Shown: positions 1 to 7,504 of the stretch, in pieces | Layout: each line of letters opens with the position of its first letter | How positions within the stretch are numbered: position 1 is the stretch's first letter | Assembly: GCF_018332695.1 (NCBI RefSeq) | Contig: NZ_BOQN01000010.1 | Location: 1-64,000, forward strand | Direction: 5' to 3' | Length of the DNA: 64,000 nucleotides | Source: Paractinoplanes toevensis | GTDB taxonomy: Bacteria; Actinomycetota; Actinomycetes; Mycobacteriales; Micromonosporaceae | The notes under the pieces: generated by a model | Told to the model about the DNA's origin: nothing | The model's database searches: none | What the model saw: only the letters and a program-made list of their open reading frames with translations | Translations under genes and position numbers: made by a program

Positions 1-1536
1 GGCGGGCCGGGCACCGGCAAGACCGCGGTGGCTCTGCACCGGGCGGCCTACCTGCTCTACTCGGACCGCGGCCGGTTCGCCGGCGGCGGCATCCTGGTGG
101 TCGGCCCGTCCGGCGTCTTCGTGGAGTACATCGCGACCGTGCTGCCCTCGCTCGGCGAGGACACCGCGACCCTGCGCTCCCTCGGCTCGCTGGTGCCCGG
201 CTACGAGTCGACCCGGGTCGACCCCGGTCCGGTCGCCGCGATCAAGGGCTCGCTGCGCATCCGGCGAGTGCTGGAGCGGGCCTCGCACGACGCGGTGCCG
301 GGTGCGCCGACCGAGCTGCGCCTGCTCTACCGGGGCACGCTGCTGCGGCTGAACGCCGGCGATCTCGACCAGATCCGCCGCAAGGCGCTGCCGCGCGGTG
401 CCCGGCGCAACGAGGTCCGCAGCCACGGCTTCGACCGGCTCTTCGACGCGCTCTGGGCGCAGGCCCGCCAGTCCCGGGTCTCCGGGCTGCCGGAGAAGCG
501 GGAGTTCGAGGCCGAGCTGGCCGACCGCAACGACTTCCGGGAGTTCCTGAAGGCGTGGTGGCCGCGGTTCACCCCGATGCGGGTGCTGCGCTGGCTGGCC
601 GACCCGGCCCGGCTGCGCGACTACGCCAACGGGCTGCTCTCCCGGGAGGAGATCCGGCTGCTGGAGGGCTCGTTCGCCCTGCTCGACGAGCAGGGCCCGA
701 CGATCGCCGACGTAGCGTTGCTGGACGAGCTGGACGAGCTGATGGGCCGGCCTCGCCGGCCCCAGCAGAAGAGCAAAAATCCGTTCCACGTACGCGACGG
801 GGTCCAGGAGGTCACCACCTTCGCCGACCGTCAGGCGGCGGCCCGCTCCCATCTGACGCAGCGCGACGACGACTACCGCGACTACGCGCACGTGGTGGTG
901 GACGAGGCGCAGGACGTGACGCCGATGCAGTGGCGGATGATCGGCCGGCGGGGGCAGTACGCCTCCTGGACGATCGTCGGCGACCCGGCCCAGACCGCGT
1001 GGTCGGGCGACGCGGAGGAGCTGGACCGGGCCCGGGAACGGGCACTCGGCTCGCGCCGGCGGAACACCTACGCGCTGACCACGAACTACCGGAACTCGTC
1101 GGAGATCTTCGAGGTGGCCGCGCGGGTGATCCGCACGATCATGCCGGACCTGCCGCTGCCGTCGGCCGTACGCAGCACCGGCGTCGAGCCGGTCGACCTG
1201 GTCACCACCGCGGCCGGCCTGCCCGGCCTGGTGCGGGAACTGGCCGAGAAACAGCTCACCGAGGTCGACGGGACGATCGGCGTGATCACCCCGGTGCCGC
1301 GCCGGGACGAGATCGCCGGCTGGCTGCCCGGCCTGCCGGAGCGGGTGCAGGTGGTCACGGCGCTGGAGGCCAAGGGCATGGAGTACGACGCGGTTCTGCT
1401 CGTGGAACCGGCGGCGCTCACCAAGGACGCCGCCGGGATCCGCACGCTCTACGTCGCCCTGTCCCGGGCCACCCAGCGCCTGACCACGGTGGGCACGGTC
1501 GCCGAGTGGGTGCCCGCTACGGCACCCGCACGCTGA
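1..1536 (+). CDS. helD: HelD-like superfamily I ATPase (5' end outside window)
   Basis: Frame 1 is open from the first base, so the N-terminus lies outside the window; 511 residues are visible. The Walker A loop GGPGTGKTA is encoded at bases 1-27, a Walker B-like VVVDEAQD lies near residue 300, and the UvrD-type C-terminal motif LYVALSRAT near residue 483. The Walker A region followed by LLYSDRGRFAGGGILVVGPSGVFVEYI-like residues is typical of actinobacterial HelD, a cytoplasmic ATPase that releases stalled RNA polymerase from DNA. A general UvrD/Rep helicase is the alternative. Its last 20 bases overlap the convergent gene ending at 1517. Confidence 0.85.
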   Translation, partial: GGPGTGKTAVALHRAAYLLYSDRGRFAGGGILVVGPSGVFVEYIATVLPSLGEDTATLRSLGSLVPGYESTRVDPGPVAAIKGSLRIRRVLERASHDAVPGAPTELRLLYRGTLLRLNAGDLDQIRRKALPRGARRNEVRSHGFDRLFDALWAQARQSRVSGLPEKREFEAELADRNDFREFLKAWWPRFTPMRVLRWLADPARLRDYANGLLSREEIRLLEGSFALLDEQGPTIADVALLDELDELMGRPRRPQQKSKNPFHVRDGVQEVTTFADRQAAARSHLTQRDDDYRDYAHVVVDEAQDVTPMQWRMIGRRGQYASWTIVGDPAQTAWSGDAEELDRARERALGSRRRNTYALTTNYRNSSEIFEVAARVIRTIMPDLPLPSAVRSTGVEPVDLVTTAAGLPGLVRELAEKQLTEVDGTIGVITPVPRRDEIAGWLPGLPERVQVVTALEAKGMEYDAVLLVEPAALTKDAAGIRTLYVALSRATQRLTTVGTVAEWVPATAPAR

Positions 1537-2425
1537 CCGCGTTGTAGGTGGTGGTGGGCTCGGCCGGGGTGGTGAACCGGGCGTTGGGCAGGTAGAGCCG
1601 CTTGCCGTACTCGGCGATGGTGGTCGGGACGTCGAAGGACGGGTCGGTGGTGCGGGACACCACCGTGCCCGCGCTGCCGTCCCGGTTCAGGTGGATCTTG
1701 GCGATCAGGTTGAGCCGGTTCTGCACGACGTAGAGATCCCGGCCGCGCAGCCAGAGGCCGTCGCCGTTCGGGACGAGCTGGCCGCCGAGGTCGATCTCGG
1801 TGGTCACGCCGGCATAGGTGGTGCGGAACAGCTTGCCGGTGTTGGACTGCACGACGATCAGGGCCCGGCCGTCCGGGGTGGCGGCGATGCCGTTGGCGTT
1901 GTTGCCGGTGGTGTAGGCGATCTGGCCGGTCAGCGGCACCCGGGTGGCCGCGGCCGGCAGATTGCCCCTGGCCAGGGACAGCTTGAACAGCACCGGGTTG
2001 GTCGAGTCGGTGTACCAGGCGGCACCGCCGGTCAGGACGACGTCGTTGATGAACGACGGCACGGTCTGCAGGGGGTAGGACTTCAGCACGGCGCCGGACC
2101 GGGTGTCGATCACCCGGGCGTTGCCGCCGCTTCCGCCGGCCACGAAGAGCCGGCCCCGATCGTCGATCTTGAGGCCGAGCGACGGGGTGCCCGGGCCCTG
2201 GCTGAGAACGCTGCCCTTACCGGTCCTGAGGCTGACCCGGTAGATGTCGCCGTCGAGGCGGGAGCCGAAGTAGGCGTACGGGCGGTCGCCGATGGCGATG
2301 CCCTCGGGTTGGAAGCCGTCGGGCAGGGGCAGAGCCCGGACGGGGGAATGCGCCGCGGCCGGCGACGCGCCGAGCGTCACGGCCAGCAGGGTGGAGACGA
2401 CAATCGCGAGAGTACGTCTGGACAC
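1517..2425 (-). CDS. Secreted SMP-30/gluconolactonase-like beta-propeller protein
   Basis: 302 residues from a GTG at 2425, chosen because it opens a clean signal peptide (VSRRTLAIVVSTLLAV, then an Ala-rich ASPAAAHS cleavage region) and has AAAGGA upstream. The mature part has repeated propeller blades such as GLKIDDRGRLFVAG and GDGLWLRGRDLYVVQ, plus NGIAATPDGRALIVV. Such proteins are SMP-30/gluconolactonase-like or strictosidine-synthase-like lactonases; the substrate cannot be read from the sequence. The product is probably exported. Divergent from the metal transporter at 2565, and convergent with helD with a 20-base overlap. Confidence 0.7.
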   Translation of the reverse strand: MSRRTLAIVVSTLLAVTLGASPAAAHSPVRALPLPDGFQPEGIAIGDRPYAYFGSRLDGDIYRVSLRTGKGSVLSQGPGTPSLGLKIDDRGRLFVAGGSGGNARVIDTRSGAVLKSYPLQTVPSFINDVVLTGGAAWYTDSTNPVLFKLSLARGNLPAAATRVPLTGQIAYTTGNNANGIAATPDGRALIVVQSNTGKLFRTTYAGVTTEIDLGGQLVPNGDGLWLRGRDLYVVQNRLNLIAKIHLNRDGSAGTVVSRTTDPSFDVPTTIAEYGKRLYLPNARFTTPAEPTTTYNAVSVRVP

Positions 2426-2500
2426 GGAGGTGGATCCTTTCCAGGCGGTGCTTTGAGTTGTCAGTGATTGCATACCCCGGGTTCGGGCGATCGGTTCGGG

Positions 2501-2529
2501 TTGCACATATAGCGATGTACGCATACATT
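2501..2529 (+). promoter_or_regulatory. Putative promoter with overlapping inverted repeat, CDF transporter
   Basis: TTGCAC (2501-2506) and TACATT (2524-2529) are 17 bases apart and read toward the transporter at 2565. ATGTA (2515-2519) and TACAT (2524-2528) form a perfect inverted repeat with a 4-base centre that overlaps the -10. A metal-sensing ArsR-type repressor site would sit this way, but no such regulator is adjacent. Confidence 0.4.
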
Positions 2530-2564
2530 GGCCGGAGCGCGGGGCGCCGACGGAGGGTTGAGGC

Positions 2565-3479
2565 ATGGGTGCCGGGCATGACCACGGGACGCAGGCGTTG
2601 CACGCCGGCGCGAAGCATCGCGCCCGCCTCTGGTGGGCGGCCGGCCTGCTGGCCGCGTTCATGGTGGTCGAGGCGGCCGCCGCGCTGATGACCGGCTCGC
2701 TGGCCCTGCTGTCGGACGCCGGCCACATGTTCACCGACGTGCTCGGCATCGCCATGGCGCTCGCCGCGATCACCGCGGCCGGCCGGGCCGGCACCGACTC
2801 GCACCGCACGTTCGGGCTCTACCGTCTCGAGGTGCTGGCCGCGCTGGCCAACGCCGTCCTGCTCACCGCGGTGGCCGGGTTCGTGCTGGTGCAGGCGGTG
2901 CGCCGGTTCACCGATCCGCCGGACGTGCCGGCCGGCTCGATGCTGGTGGTGGCGATCGGCGGCTTGATCATCAACGTGATCGCGTTCGGGCTGCTGCGGT
3001 CGGGGGCCAAGGAGAGCATCAACGTGCGCGGGGCGTACCTCGAGGTGGTCGGCGACCTGCTCGGCTCGGCCGGGGTCATCGTGGCCGCCGTGATCATCGG
3101 GCTGACCGGCTGGTCCTATGCCGACCCGATCGTCGCCGTGATCGTGGCCCTGATGATCCTGCCGCGCACGTTCGCGCTGGGCCGCTCGGCCGTGCGCATC
3201 CTCGTCCAGGCCGCCCCGGAGCACCTGGACATCACCGCGGTGCGGGCCCGGCTGGCCGCCGTCCCCGGCGTCTGCGACGTCCACGACCTGCACGTCTGGA
3301 CGCTGACCTCGGGCATGGACGTGGCCTCGGCGCACCTGAGCCTGGAACCGGCGGCCGAACTGGCGGCCGTGCTCGACACGGCCCGCGAGGCGCTGCACGA
3401 CGAGTTCGACATCGACCACGCCACCCTCCAGGTCGAGCCGGTCGGCTCCAACGGACGGTGCGCGCCCGCGGGGTGGTGA
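2565..3479 (+). CDS. Cation diffusion facilitator (CDF) metal exporter, CzcD/ZitB type
   Basis: 304 residues from ATG 2565 behind a GGAGG-like site. The N-terminus is His-rich (GHDHG). Six membrane helices run from about residue 20 to 210. Helix 2 carries LLSDAGHMFTD and helix 5 carries EVVGDLLGS, the paired acidic/His metal sites of CDF antiporters. The C-terminal cytoplasmic domain (about 215-295) has the ferredoxin-like CDF fold with VHDLHVWTLTSG. Such proteins exchange zinc, cobalt or cadmium ions for protons across the plasma membrane. Which metal is carried is not decided by sequence. Confidence 0.9.
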   Translation: MGAGHDHGTQALHAGAKHRARLWWAAGLLAAFMVVEAAAALMTGSLALLSDAGHMFTDVLGIAMALAAITAAGRAGTDSHRTFGLYRLEVLAALANAVLLTAVAGFVLVQAVRRFTDPPDVPAGSMLVVAIGGLIINVIAFGLLRSGAKESINVRGAYLEVVGDLLGSAGVIVAAVIIGLTGWSYADPIVAVIVALMILPRTFALGRSAVRILVQAAPEHLDITAVRARLAAVPGVCDVHDLHVWTLTSGMDVASAHLSLEPAAELAAVLDTAREALHDEFDIDHATLQVEPVGSNGRCAPAGW

Positions 3480-3596
3480 TCATCACACCTCAGGAGGCAC
3501 GCTGATCCCAGGGGCCACCGCGTGCGCCAACCTCCGTCCCGGTTCCCGGCGCCGTCTCTACGCTTGGTGGCCATGCCATCACGGAGGGACACAGCC

Positions 3597-3908
3597 ATGA
3601 CCCAGAGCGTCATTCACCACCAGCGGGTCGCCTGGGAGGGTGCCCGGGCGTTCGTCCGGGCCGCCGGCAGCCCGCACTCGGAGACGTTCGCCGCCCGGGT
3701 GCTGAGCCGGCTCGGCAGCGAGGTCTACGGACAGTTCGCCGACTCCCGGCAGCGCCTGCTGACGGCTTTGGTCGAGACCGGCGGCGACCGGCACGCCGGC
3801 GACGTGGAGGCCGGCAAGTGGCGGGTGCGCCTGGAGGACCTGCTGCGCGCCAGCCCGGAACTGGTCGTCGCGGTGCGTGAGTTGACCGATGAGGCCCTCG
3901 ATCTCTGA
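3597..3908 (+). CDS. Small hypothetical protein
   Basis: 103 residues from ATG 3597, chosen for the GGAGGG site at 3583-3588; a TACGCT -10-like hexamer near 3560 would give a short leader. An upstream in-frame ATG at 3573 is possible. The protein is mostly helical, opens MTQSVIHHQRVAWEGARAFVRAAG, is soluble and has no recognised domain. It stands alone between the metal exporter and the pfkB-surE pair. Function unknown. Confidence 0.6.
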   Translation: MTQSVIHHQRVAWEGARAFVRAAGSPHSETFAARVLSRLGSEVYGQFADSRQRLLTALVETGGDRHAGDVEAGKWRVRLEDLLRASPELVVAVRELTDEALDL

Positions 3909-3953
3909 GTTTTAATCGTCTTTTCCCCGCCCGAGCGCGAGTAAAAGTGAACA

Positions 3954-4895
3954 ATGTCGGATATGAGCGACGCTCGGGTCATGGTCTTCGCGCCAGCACC
4001 TCAACTCACGGTGACCATCGAACAGCAGCACGATCAGCCCGAACTGCACGTTCACCCGGGCGGTCAGGGCATCTGGCAGACCCGCATGATCACCTCACTC
4101 GGCGCCGAGGTGATCCTCTGCGCGGCCGTCGGCGGCGAGGTCGGCCGGGTGCTCAAGCCGCTGCTCGACTTCAAGGGCGTGACGCTGCGCACCATCCCGC
4201 GGGAGAGCGGCAGCGGCTGGTACGTCCACGACCGCCGGGACGGCCAGCGTCGCTCGCTGGCCGAGATCGCCGGCTCCCCGTTCACCCGGCACGAGCTCGA
4301 CGAGCTCTACAACCTGGCCCTCGCCGAGGGGCTGCGGGCCGGCATCGCCATCCTCAGCGGCCCGGCCCACCCGTCGGTCATCAAGCCCGAGGTCTACCAG
4401 CGGCTCGCCGCCGACCTGCGGGCGAACGGCTGCAAGGTGATCGCCGACCTGTGCGGCGATCACCTCAAGGCGGTGCTCTCGTCCGGGCTGAGCGTCGTGA
4501 AGGTCAGCCACGAGGAACTGATCGCCGACGGGCTCTCCGCCGACGACTCGGAGAAGAACCTCACCGACGCGCTGCTCAAGCTGCACGACGACGGGGCCGA
4601 GGCGGCACTCGTCTCGCGGGCCGACGCCGGCGCGCTCGCCCTGATCAACGAACAGATCTACCGGGTCGGCACCCCCAAGCTGACCCTCACCGACGGCCGC
4701 GGCGCCGGCGACTCGATGACGGCCGGCGTGGCCGCGGTGCTCGCCCGTGGCGGCGAGATGAGCGAGGCGGTTCGCACCGGGGCGGCCGCAGGCGCGTTGA
4801 ACGTCACCCGGCACGGTCTCGGAACCGGACACCTGGACGCGGTCCAGGTGCTCACCGAGCGGGTCCAGCTCACCCCGATCAAGAAGGCGCGATGA
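3954..4895 (+). CDS. PfkB-family carbohydrate kinase
   Basis: 313 residues from ATG 3954 (a second in-frame ATG is at 3963). The N-terminal glycine-rich HPGGQGIWQT and the C-terminal GRGAGDSMTAG motif, with its catalytic Asp, are the two signatures of the ribokinase/phosphofructokinase-B family, which transfers phosphate from ATP to a sugar hydroxyl. The N-terminal half resembles 1-phosphofructokinase/tagatose-6-phosphate kinases more than ribokinase, but the substrate is unproven. The stop overlaps the surE start (ATGA), so the two genes are probably translated together. Confidence 0.8.
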   Translation: MSDMSDARVMVFAPAPQLTVTIEQQHDQPELHVHPGGQGIWQTRMITSLGAEVILCAAVGGEVGRVLKPLLDFKGVTLRTIPRESGSGWYVHDRRDGQRRSLAEIAGSPFTRHELDELYNLALAEGLRAGIAILSGPAHPSVIKPEVYQRLAADLRANGCKVIADLCGDHLKAVLSSGLSVVKVSHEELIADGLSADDSEKNLTDALLKLHDDGAEAALVSRADAGALALINEQIYRVGTPKLTLTDGRGAGDSMTAGVAAVLARGGEMSEAVRTGAAAGALNVTRHGLGTGHLDAVQVLTERVQLTPIKKAR

Positions 4896-5743
4896 CAACC
4901 CGTACGAGAATTCTGGTCACCAACGACGACGGCATCGAAGCTCCGGGCCTGCGGTACCTGGCACGGGCCGCCGCACGCGAGGGCCACGACGTGGTCGTCG
5001 CGGCGCCGATCACCGAGTCGAGCGGCAGCAGCGCCTCGATGACCGCGATCGAGGAGCACGGCAAGATCATCCTGCACAAGCGGGAACTGCCACAGGCCAA
5101 GCACATCCCGGCGTACGCGGTGGCCGCCTCACCGGCCTACATCGTGCTGCTGGCGCTGCGTGAGGCGTTCGGTGAGCCGCCCACGGTGATCCTGTCCGGC
5201 ATCAACCGGGGCGCCAACGCCGGGTCGGCGGTCGTGCACTCCGGGACGGTCGGCGCCACGCTCACCGGCTCGTACGCGGGCCTGCACGGCCTGGCCGTCT
5301 CGCTGGACGTGTTGTCACCCCGGGTGGCGTCGTCGCGCAGCGGCGGGGCCGCGATGGACGTGATCAGCGAGGCCGACGACGAGAAGCGGCACTGGAGCAG
5401 CGCCGCCGACCTGGCCGCGCGGTTGATCCCGACGCTGCTGCACACGCCGGCCGGCACGGTCTTCAACCTCAACGTGCCGGACCTGCACCTGGACGGCATC
5501 CGCGGACTGCGCCGGGCCGCCCTCGCCCAGTTCGGGCAGGTGCAGATGAGCATCGCCGAGGCCGGCGAGGGATTCGTGCGCACCGCGGTGCAGGCCGCCG
5601 ACGACCTGCTCGAACCGCAGACCGACCTGGCGGCCCTGGCCGAGCATTTCGCCGTGGTCACGCCGCTGCGCGCCCCGGTGGAGGCGGCGGACGTGCGGTT
5701 CAACCTGGAAACGGTGCAGGTGCACTCGAGGGTGCTGGCCTGA
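4892..5743 (+). CDS. surE: SurE-like 5'/3'-nucleotidase
   Basis: 283 residues from ATG 4892, which shares the ATGA overlap with the kinase stop. ILVTNDDGIEAPG near residue 7 is the metal-binding Asp-Asp signature of SurE phosphatases, and LSGINRGANAG near residue 105 is the second conserved block. SurE enzymes remove phosphate from nucleoside monophosphates and some other phosphoesters in the cytoplasm. Coupling to a sugar kinase suggests a paired phosphorylation/dephosphorylation step, which is inference. A stem-loop covers the stop codon. Confidence 0.8.
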   Translation: MTTRTRILVTNDDGIEAPGLRYLARAAAREGHDVVVAAPITESSGSSASMTAIEEHGKIILHKRELPQAKHIPAYAVAASPAYIVLLALREAFGEPPTVILSGINRGANAGSAVVHSGTVGATLTGSYAGLHGLAVSLDVLSPRVASSRSGGAAMDVISEADDEKRHWSSAADLAARLIPTLLHTPAGTVFNLNVPDLHLDGIRGLRRAALAQFGQVQMSIAEAGEGFVRTAVQAADDLLEPQTDLAALAEHFAVVTPLRAPVEAADVRFNLETVQVHSRVLA

Positions 5744-5754
5744 GAACTCAGGCC
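5737..5754. terminator. Stem-loop at the surE stop codon
   Basis: GGCCTGAG (5737-5744) and CTCAGGCC (5747-5754) pair perfectly around AA. It lies between the convergent ends of surE and the STAS gene, so it can serve both strands. No T-run follows, as is usual for actinobacterial terminators. Confidence 0.5.
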
Positions 5755-5758
5755 TGCC

Positions 5759-6118
5759 TCAGGCGGAGACGGTCGGCTGTTTCGACTCGGCGCCGCCGAA
5801 CGGTTGCGGATTACCGAAGAGACCGAGCAGACCCGTCACCCACAACTGGCGGTGGGCGAACCGGCTGGGTCGCGTGACGACCAGCTTGACCTCGCTGACC
5901 CCGGCGAGTTGGAAGGCGGCGACGAGCGCGCTGATGCCAACCGAGTCGATGAAGGTCACGTGCTGCATGTTGAGCTCGATGCGGGTGGGGCGGCCATCGG
6001 CGAGCAAGCCCGCCACGGTCTCCCGGATCTCGTATGCGTTTTCCACGTCGATCTCACCGCTGGGCGAGATCTCCACCACACCGTCGGCAAGCGTCGACGT
6101 CATTATCGACAGCGTCAC
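5759..6118 (-). CDS. STAS-domain anti-sigma factor antagonist (RsbV/SpoIIAA type)
   Basis: 119 residues from GTG 6118, supported by GGAGGG nine bases upstream; an ATG six codons in is the alternative. The STAS domain fills the protein: GEIDVENAYEIRETV early, then HVTFIDSVGISALVAAF, where the Ser of FIDS is the residue phosphorylated by anti-sigma kinases in this family. Such proteins release a stress sigma factor by binding its anti-sigma kinase. No partner kinase or sigma factor is adjacent. A stress-type promoter upstream suggests feedback control. Confidence 0.8.
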   Translation of the reverse strand: MTLSIMTSTLADGVVEISPSGEIDVENAYEIRETVAGLLADGRPTRIELNMQHVTFIDSVGISALVAAFQLAGVSEVKLVVTRPSRFAHRQLWVTGLLGLFGNPQPFGGAESKQPTVSA

Positions 6119-6435
6119 GCCATTCCCTCCACCCGCCCGGCTTCTCCGGGCGTCAGCTCCTCTGTGCGCGGGCCGCAACGGAGCGTAGTGCTTCGCGGTA
6201 AGCCTGCCCACCCCAGGGGGAGTCGAGACTACCCCTGAAAGGTTCGGTGAAACTGACCGAAAGGTTAGGCCCCGAACCTGTTAGCCACCTGAGTGGCTCG
6301 TGTGAACCGGGACCAAGACTACCGGGGCCTGTCCAGCCGTTTCCAAAACGTGATGTCGTCCACAGCGGACGCGTTTGCCGAATGACGCACATGGGCAGGT
6401 GAGACTGGGTAGGCCAACGCAGGAGGGGAACGATC
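6119..6435. other. Intergenic region with divergent promoters
   Basis: 317 bases without a gene. It holds the stress-type promoter for the STAS gene (minus strand) and an AGGAGGGG ribosome site for the gene at 6436. No RNA gene or repeat was recognised. Confidence 0.6.
6229..6253 (-). promoter_or_regulatory. Sigma-B/F-type promoter for the STAS gene
   Basis: On the minus strand GTTT (6253-6250) is followed after 15 bases by GGGTAG (6234-6229). This matches the GTTT-N14-16-GGGTA pattern of actinobacterial stress sigma factors (SigB/SigF). The predicted RNA would have a leader of about 100 bases before GTG 6118. Confidence 0.5.
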
Positions 6436-6795
6436 ATGTCTTCCAGTACCTTGAGCAAGGCCGAGCGCACCGCGGCCCAGGCGTGGGACTACCTGTCGTC
6501 CGCCATGTCGGACACCGCGTCGAAGGCTGCCTCGGTCGCCGGTGACAAGGGCCACGAGCTGGCCGGTCTGGCCGGCGGCAAGGCCGACGAGGCCTGGGCT
6601 CGGGCCAACGCGGCGGCTGCCGCACTGGCCGGGCGCAAGCAGAGCACCCCGTGGGGCCTGGTGATCGCGGCCGGCCTGATCGGTGCGGCGGTGGGCTTCG
6701 CGGCGGCGACGTACACCCGGGCGGCCCTGGCCAAGCAGGCCGAGGCCGAGGAGCGCGAGCTCAACGACACCGCGGTGATCGTCACCGAGGCCTGA
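6436..6795 (+). CDS. Small membrane-anchored hypothetical protein
   Basis: 119 residues from ATG 6436 behind AGGAGGGG. An Ala-rich, probably coiled helical region (residues 1-68) precedes one membrane helix at about 73-93 (WGLVIAAGLIGAAVGFAAA) and a short charged tail. It resembles the small YtxH/DUF883-like envelope proteins of actinobacteria in layout only. No enzyme motif. A strong hairpin follows at 6811. Confidence 0.6.
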   Translation: MSSSTLSKAERTAAQAWDYLSSAMSDTASKAASVAGDKGHELAGLAGGKADEAWARANAAAAALAGRKQSTPWGLVIAAGLIGAAVGFAAATYTRAALAKQAEAEERELNDTAVIVTEA

Positions 6796-6810
6796 CGGCG
6801 CGAAAGTCGT

Positions 6811-6845
6811 GGCCGCCGGGCGGAGCCCTTTGCCGCCCGGCGGCC
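6811..6845 (+). terminator. Perfect 13-bp hairpin terminator
   Basis: Bases 6811-6823 pair without mismatch with 6833-6845 around a 9-base loop. It ends directly before the -10 hexamer TACGCT (6847-6852) of the next gene, so termination and initiation are packed back to back. Confidence 0.7.
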
Positions 6846-6858
6846 CTACGCTGTGCCG

Positions 6859-7431
6859 GTGGAGGCACAGTTCTTCGATACCGCCGATGACCTGCGGGCG
6901 TGGTTCGAGCAGCATCACGAGAGCGCGCTCGAGCTGTTCGTCGGCTACTGGAAGAAGGGCTCGGGCCGCGCCGGGGTAAGCCATCCCGAGGCCATCGAGC
7001 AGGCGCTCTGCTTCGGCTGGATCGACAGCATCGCGCGCCGCATCGACGAGGCGAGCTACCGGGTCCGCTTCACGCCGCGCCGCAAGGGCAGCGTGTGGAG
7101 CGAGGTCAACGTCGCCAAGATCGCCGAGCTGACCGAGCGCGGGCTGATGCGCCCGGCCGGCACCCGGGCCTTCGATAGCCGCAAGATCGACGCGGCGCCG
7201 GCGTACTCGTACGAGCAGGGCGGTGCGGAGCTCGATCTTGAGCAGATCGCCCGGTTTAAGACGCAAAAAGCGGCCTGGGAGTGGTTCGAAGGCCAATCGG
7301 CGTATTACCGGCGGGCGGCCAGTCACTGGGTGATCAGCGCCAAGCGGCCGGAGACCCGCGAACGGCGCCTTTCCCAGCTCATCGCGGATTCCGGGGCCGG
7401 GCGCAGGGTGCCTCCGCTCGCCCCCCGCTGA
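6859..7431 (+). CDS. YdeI/OmpD-associated family protein
   Basis: 190 residues from GTG 6859. This start is preferred over GTG 6853 because TACGCT at 6847-6852 would place the RNA start at or near 6859, giving a leaderless message. Conserved family blocks are visible: LFVGYWKKGSGRAGVSHPEA, QALCFGWIDSIARRID, RFTPRRKGSVWSEVN and a C-terminal AAWEWFEGQSAYYRRAASHWV. The family is widespread and linked in the literature to bacteriocin or antimicrobial tolerance; the biochemical role is unknown. A GC-rich stem (7419-7424 with 7436-7441) follows the gene. Confidence 0.75.
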   Translation: MEAQFFDTADDLRAWFEQHHESALELFVGYWKKGSGRAGVSHPEAIEQALCFGWIDSIARRIDEASYRVRFTPRRKGSVWSEVNVAKIAELTERGLMRPAGTRAFDSRKIDAAPAYSYEQGGAELDLEQIARFKTQKAAWEWFEGQSAYYRRAASHWVISAKRPETRERRLSQLIADSGAGRRVPPLAPR

Positions 7432-7504
7432 GGGCGGGGCGTCTGTAGAGTTGGGCGACATTCGGCTGCTGTGGCATGGCCACCTGATCAGATAAGGTCC
7501 GTCG

